Below, piece by piece: positions 60,352 to 64,000 of a stretch of 64,000 nucleotides of DNA. The first letter of the stretch is position 1; each line of letters begins with the position of its first letter. The notes under the pieces are model-generated. The model saw nothing but the letters and a program-made list of their open reading frames with translations, made no database searches and was not told the DNA's origin. The DNA lies in assembly GCF_028689295.1 (NCBI RefSeq), contig NZ_JAQTWL010000015.1:23133-87132 (forward strand). Reading direction: 5' to 3'. A program made the translations under genes and the position numbers. Source of the stretch: Rhodoferax sp. Its GTDB lineage: Bacteria > Pseudomonadota > Gammaproteobacteria > Burkholderiales > Burkholderiaceae_C.

Positions 60352-61329
60352 ATGAATAACCCATTTCGACGAAGATCCTTTATTACCCATTCGGCAGCTT
60401 GTTCATTGGCCACTTGGTTGCCGTCAGCATTTGCCCAATCCGGCAGGACCATTCGCTTGTTGGCGCTGGAGCCTGCTGCGCAGTCTGATATGGTGGCTCG
60501 GGCATTGCAGGACGGTTTGGCAGCTGCGCTTGACACGCGTGTCATTGTCGAGAACTATGGTGGCGCCGGTGGAAGAATCGCTGCACAAATGACTCTGCGC
60601 AGTGAACCCGACGGATACACCCTTCTGGTCGGTGGCGCCAACAATATGGTGATGTCGCCGTTACTCAGCCGCCAGGCCGGGTATGAGCCACTACGGGACT
60701 TTGTGGCCATTGCTCCTCTTGCGACTGTGCCTTTCGCCCTGGCGGCCTCCAAGCGTCTTGGCGTTTCAGATCTTGCTGGACTAATTTCCGTTGCACGATC
60801 TGCCAAGCAGTCACTTTCTGGCGGCTCTGCCGGTTTGGGTGGGTCGGCACACATTGCGTTGGAAGTGCTTTTTCAACAACTTTCACTGCCGCTCTTACAT
60901 GTGCCATTTCGTGGTACCGCGTCAGCCACACAGGAAGTATTGGCAGGGCGCCTTGATCTTGTGGTCACTGATTTGCCGCGTTTACTGCCACTTGCACGCG
61001 ATGGGCAATTACGCGTTGTGGGTGTGACAGGCTCACACCGCTCGGCGTTGGCCCCGGAAATTCCGACTCTGGCTGAACAAGGTGCGCCAGGGTTCCGGGT
61101 TGAGCCGTGGTATGCACTCTTTTGCCGGTCTGAAGTTGCGCAGTCCCGCATTGAGACGATTGCAAGCGCCATCAATCGCGTGACAGCAGAACCTGCGTTC
61201 CTTAGACACCTGAAACGCATAGGCTTTGAGCCCTGGAGCGATTCAGTTGAAAGTGTGTATGGGCGTATGAAACAGGATCATGACCGGGTACTTGCGCTTC
61301 TTGCCAGTGGTTTGCTGCACCGTGAATGA
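60352..61329 (+). CDS. Bug-family (tripartite tricarboxylate transporter) solute-binding protein
   Basis: A 325-residue periplasmic binding protein with a twin-arginine-like signal (RRRSFITHSAACSLATWL, ending AFAQ). The Bug fingerprint is present: VENYGGAGGRIAAQMTLRSE, GYTLLVGGANNMVMSP, then LHVPFRGTASATQEVLAGRL and VTGSHRSALAPEIPTLAEQG. No transporter membrane subunits are nearby, as is common for Bug proteins in Burkholderiales, so the ligand is unknown. It is followed after 22 bases by an ATP-grasp gene, perhaps co-transcribed. Confidence 0.9.
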   Translation: MNNPFRRRSFITHSAACSLATWLPSAFAQSGRTIRLLALEPAAQSDMVARALQDGLAAALDTRVIVENYGGAGGRIAAQMTLRSEPDGYTLLVGGANNMVMSPLLSRQAGYEPLRDFVAIAPLATVPFALAASKRLGVSDLAGLISVARSAKQSLSGGSAGLGGSAHIALEVLFQQLSLPLLHVPFRGTASATQEVLAGRLDLVVTDLPRLLPLARDGQLRVVGVTGSHRSALAPEIPTLAEQGAPGFRVEPWYALFCRSEVAQSRIETIASAINRVTAEPAFLRHLKRIGFEPWSDSVESVYGRMKQDHDRVLALLASGLLHRE

Positions 61330-61351
61330 CAAATCAAACAGAAAACTTTTT

Positions 61352-62461
61352 ATGAACAAGAAAACTATCACCCTGCTTTTTCTCTCTGGCGGGAGTCAGG
61401 TCACGCAATTTTTGATGACCACTCTTGTCGGGAGACGGGCTGACATGCGTTTGATCGCCACATCGTCCATTGCGGATGATGCAGGGCTTTTTGGTTTCGA
61501 TGCTGTCTATCTGGCTCCGAAGACAGCAAAGGATCCTGTCGGGTTTGAGCGCCTCATGGAAAAAATCATTACCAATGAAGGCATTGACCTCATCGTTCCA
61601 GCGCGCGATGACGACGTTGCATTTTTAGGCGCATGGCGCGATCGAAATCCGGATCGCTCGCATATGGCCGCCGTGGGGCCTGGCCATATTGCACGAATGG
61701 CTTGTGACAAGTGGCTGAGTCACGAATATGCAGTGGCGCATGGTTTGCCATTTGCCCGTTCGCTGCATGAAGCCAACCCATCGAGCATTCGGGCGTTTAT
61801 TGACGAAGTTGGGTTTCCGGTACTGGCAAAACCCCGTGACGGGTTCAGTTCAAAGGGCATTTTCCTGCTCGATTCCATGAAGCAGATTGAACGTTGGCTG
61901 GCCGTGGGCAATTACGTGATTGAGGAGTACCTTGGCCCGGCAGATGATGTACAAAAGTTCCGAGAGGGGCTGGAGCATGACGGTGTTCCACTTTTTTATA
62001 TGTTTCACGGGCGTCCGCGTTTTTCAGCGGAGTTGATCATTGGGCCGTCTGGCGATTTGGTGGGGGAATTTTGCAGCGACAACGAACCCCAATGGCGGTC
62101 CCGCTATGTTGAGCATTGCAAGGATGAGGATGGTGCTGCGTTGATGCGGCAGTGTGCTCAGGTGTTCATTCGCGACGGCTGGCGCGGGCCGTTCAACATT
62201 CAAGCGCAACGGGATCGAAAGGGTGTTCTGCGTATTCATGAATTCAATGGGCGTTTGACGGCACCAACCGCCGAGCGTTATTTCATGGGGCATGACGGGT
62301 TTGCGAAACTTGTCGAGGCATTTACCGGTTTTGAGCTACCGCCGAGTCCGTGGAACACGCATCCGGCACCTCGTGCCAATTCACAACTCTGCTCGCGGGC
62401 GGCCGATCCGCGTCAGGTGGAGCGACTGTTGTCTGAAGGGCACTGGAAGGCCGGCGTTTAG
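61352..62461 (+). CDS. ATP-grasp domain protein (carbamoyl-phosphate synthase-like)
   Basis: A 369-residue protein from the ATG at 61352. A nucleotide-binding-like N-domain (ITLLFLSGGSQVTQFLMTTL; IDLIVPARDDDVAFLG) is followed by an ATP-grasp core (GFPVLAKPRDGFSSKGIFLL, FNIQAQRDRKGVLRIHEFNG with metal-binding Glu/Asn). Such enzymes join a carboxylate to an amine and occur in surface-glycan clusters. The substrate is not evident. A NeuD-like acyltransferase and the exosortase lie close by. Confidence 0.85.
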   Translation: MNKKTITLLFLSGGSQVTQFLMTTLVGRRADMRLIATSSIADDAGLFGFDAVYLAPKTAKDPVGFERLMEKIITNEGIDLIVPARDDDVAFLGAWRDRNPDRSHMAAVGPGHIARMACDKWLSHEYAVAHGLPFARSLHEANPSSIRAFIDEVGFPVLAKPRDGFSSKGIFLLDSMKQIERWLAVGNYVIEEYLGPADDVQKFREGLEHDGVPLFYMFHGRPRFSAELIIGPSGDLVGEFCSDNEPQWRSRYVEHCKDEDGAALMRQCAQVFIRDGWRGPFNIQAQRDRKGVLRIHEFNGRLTAPTAERYFMGHDGFAKLVEAFTGFELPPSPWNTHPAPRANSQLCSRAADPRQVERLLSEGHWKAGV

Positions 62462-62579
62462 CTTTACGCCCGCGGCGAACCCAACTTGACCTTGGCTCGT
62501 TGCACGGAAGATCTAGATGCAAATGTGACTGCATGATCTGGGATAATCACCGTTTTTATTCATTTACTGGAGTCACCAC

Positions 62580-62747
62580 ATGGCCAAAGAATTCCGCACC
62601 GAAGCCGAGCGCAAAGCTACCCCCCGACCAGTTGCCCCCAAGGGCGTGTGTTTTACCGCCCCGCACGGCCAGATGCGCAGCCTGGAGCGTGGCGTGGCGA
62701 CCAACAACAAGAAGAACCCCGGCAAGCGCTGCAAAAAAGGCGGTTGA
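62580..62747 (+). CDS. Small basic protein of unknown function (55 residues)
   Basis: An ATG at 62580 with GGAG about nine bases upstream opens a 55-codon frame. The product is strongly basic (MAKEFRTEAERKATPRPV at the start, NNKKNPGKRCKKGG at the end), hydrophilic and has two cysteines. Codon use is like that of the neighbours. The upstream 118 bases contain an AT-rich stretch suited to a promoter. I do not recognise a family; the size and charge suggest a nucleic-acid- or ribosome-associated small protein. Confidence 0.6.
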   Translation: MAKEFRTEAERKATPRPVAPKGVCFTAPHGQMRSLERGVATNNKKNPGKRCKKGG

Positions 62748-62982
62748 TTGGCCTCTTTGGCGCGACAGGCGAGTGAAGGACTCCCATCTCCTTCCTGCCT
62801 GCGAACCGTTTGGGTGCATCGCTCAGGAAACCGTCTGTAGCACATCAGCAACAAGTTCGGCAGAGAGTCCTGACCTGATCGTATTAAACGCGCACTTTTT
62901 CGGGTGACAAGAATAAACTGAAGCGCGGAAAGCCCGTCGCAGAGGTGGCGGAGCGGTTGTCATCAATGCAAGGGGAATCAAC

Positions 62983-63774
62983 GTGACAGGCTTCAAAAAA
63001 CTGATTCGTGGCTTCGTGCTTGGCGCAACGATGCTGATGGCGGCGGCCAGCGCGATGGCGCAAGGCCTACCCAAGCTTTTGATCATCTATGCGGGTTCCG
63101 TACCACCAACATCCGAAATGCTGGCAAGCGGAAAGTTCGCTTCGGTCGATTCCTTCGACGCGGATGCCGGCACACCCACGCTGGTCCAGTTGCTCCCTTA
63201 CGACGCGATCCTGGCTTTCAGCAATTCGACTCCCTTGGACCCGAGTGGCTTGGGCGATGTCCTTGCCGATGCTGTCGATGCCGGGCGCTTCGTGACGATC
63301 GGAACGTACGGCATAAGCCTGCCTTGGGCGATCACCGGCCGGATGCAGACCACCGGGTACAACCCCTTGGTTATCGCGTCCAACGCTGACGTCAGCGGGA
63401 CGTTGTCGGCTGTGGTGCCGACCGACCCGATCTTCACAGGCGTCACGCTCGCTGCCATCACCTACTCTCACAACAGCAATTTCGCGCACCCGACCCTCGA
63501 CACAGGGGCGACGCTGCTCGCCACCGACGGCGCCGGGGTCAACATGATCGCGCGCAGCGCCAGCGGTCGTGTGATGGGGATAAATCTGTTTCCGGACGCG
63601 AGCGATAGCGAGAATAATGCCGAGTTCTACAAGCTCGTTGCCAACATCGCGTCCAACAACGCCATCGGCAGGGCACCGCAGCAGATCCCAACACTGTCCG
63701 AGTGGGCGTTGATCACAATGGCGCTGTTTGTCGCCGGGATCGCAGCGTTTTCGCTGCGCCATCGGACCCGCTGA
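62983..63774 (+). CDS. IPTL-CTERM exported protein of unknown function
   Basis: A 263-residue protein starting at a GTG with AGGGGA seven bases upstream. The signal peptide ends SAMAQ. The body (LLIIYAGSVPPTSEMLASGK, then TPTLVQLLPYDAILAFSNST) resembles a Rossmann-like/DJ-1-like extracellular domain by eye, but I do not assign it. The tail is IPTLSEWALITMALFVAG, then SLRHRTR: Trp is kept, Gly is Ala. It is followed by its own terminator. The 235 bases upstream (62748-62982) hold no other gene. Confidence 0.82.
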   Translation: MTGFKKLIRGFVLGATMLMAAASAMAQGLPKLLIIYAGSVPPTSEMLASGKFASVDSFDADAGTPTLVQLLPYDAILAFSNSTPLDPSGLGDVLADAVDAGRFVTIGTYGISLPWAITGRMQTTGYNPLVIASNADVSGTLSAVVPTDPIFTGVTLAAITYSHNSNFAHPTLDTGATLLATDGAGVNMIARSASGRVMGINLFPDASDSENNAEFYKLVANIASNNAIGRAPQQIPTLSEWALITMALFVAGIAAFSLRHRTR

Positions 63775-63789
63775 CCGGACTTCATACAA

Positions 63790-63825
63790 AAAAGACTCCG
63801 CAATCGGTCGATCGCGGAGTCTTTT
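63790..63825 (+). terminator. Rho-independent terminator
   Basis: A perfect 12-bp stem (63790-63801 with 63814-63825: AAAAGACTCCGC and GCGGAGTCTTTT), a 12-base loop, and the T-run contained in the 3' arm. It starts 16 bases after the stop of the IPTL gene at 63774. Confidence 0.85.
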
Positions 63826-63934
63826 CATTTACTGTTCACTCAATTGCCGGGCCGGACAGCGGGTCCGGGCGACGGTAATCCCCCCGATAAACCAAAGGCA
63901 CCAGAAGTAGAATTTTCTTAGAAAGAAGTTCTAC

Positions 63935-64000
63935 ATGAAGAAATCGAGATTTACCGACAGCCAGATCATGGACGCGCTCAAGCGTGTTGAGGCTGGATTA
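63935..64000 (+). mobile_element. IS3-family transposase orfA, cut by the window end
   Basis: The last 22 codons (KKSRFTDSQIMDALKRVEAG) match the start of the helix-turn-helix OrfA protein of IS3-family elements of the IS407-like group. Directly upstream, 63907-63934 holds a GTAGAA...TTCTAC inverted repeat that could form a hairpin over the start region, as is usual for regulated transposases. The terminal inverted repeat of the element was not identified. The partner orfB must lie beyond the window. Confidence 0.8.

Noticed and set aside
63849..63870. CCGGAC/GTCCGG inverted repeat as an IS terminal repeat
   Set aside because: The arms are short and no matching right end is available; it does not resemble an IS3-type TG...CA terminus.

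Overview
The window is a gene-dense, GC-rich bacterial chromosome segment that looks like a betaproteobacterium of the order Burkholderiales, probably a Comamonadaceae relative (Rhodoferax/Polaromonas-like). This placement is inferred from an exosortase H gene with IPTL-CTERM substrates, a Tat-type Bug solute-binding protein, overall gene style and codon use; no rRNA or marker gene is present to prove it. Nearly everything serves the cell surface: secretion, surface-protein sorting, polysaccharide assembly and protein glycosylation.

Layout. (a) 1-14.8 kb: three secreted zinc metalloproteases of different catalytic types (M6-like, M4 thermolysin-like, metzincin-like) that end in the same near-identical tandem C-terminal module of about 253 residues. 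Between them lie five IPTL-CTERM proteins (one a VPTL variant) and a small sugar-modification operon (NeuD-like acyltransferase, formyltransferase, GNAT/FemAB-like protein). (b) 15-39.2 kb: a large glycan locus with acyltransferases, very large multidomain glycosyltransferase/methyltransferase proteins, two separate Wzm/Wzt ABC exporters, an O-GlcNAc-transferase-like TPR protein, a TPR-methyltransferase and an LPLAT-like protein. (c) 39.2-42.5 kb: a parvulin-type prolyl isomerase, a secreted 513-residue protein of unknown family, and a lipoprotein. (d) 42.5-54.2 kb: a type II secretion operon read leftward in the order E-F-[acyltransferase]-G-H-I-J-K-L-M-C-D, tightly coupled by 4-bp overlaps. 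(e) 54.3-57.4 kb: a DegT-type aminotransferase-like protein and a second OGT-like protein carrying a SEC-C zinc motif. (f) 57.6-58.7 kb: exosortase H (Cys73/Arg114/His133) and its partner membrane protein. (g) 58.8-63.8 kb: two more IPTL-CTERM proteins around a NeuD-like acyltransferase, a Bug protein, an ATP-grasp protein and a 55-residue basic protein. (h) 63.9 kb to the end: the start of an IS3-type transposase orfA.

How it may work together (inference): proteins carrying an N-terminal signal peptide are exported by Sec. IPTL-CTERM proteins would then be processed by the exosortase at 57.6 kb, probably coupled to a surface glycan made by the 15-39 kb locus. The metalloproteases lack an IPTL tail and instead carry the shared module, so they are candidate substrates of the type II machinery at 42-54 kb. 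No CRISPR array, tRNA, rRNA or classical phage-defence system was seen.
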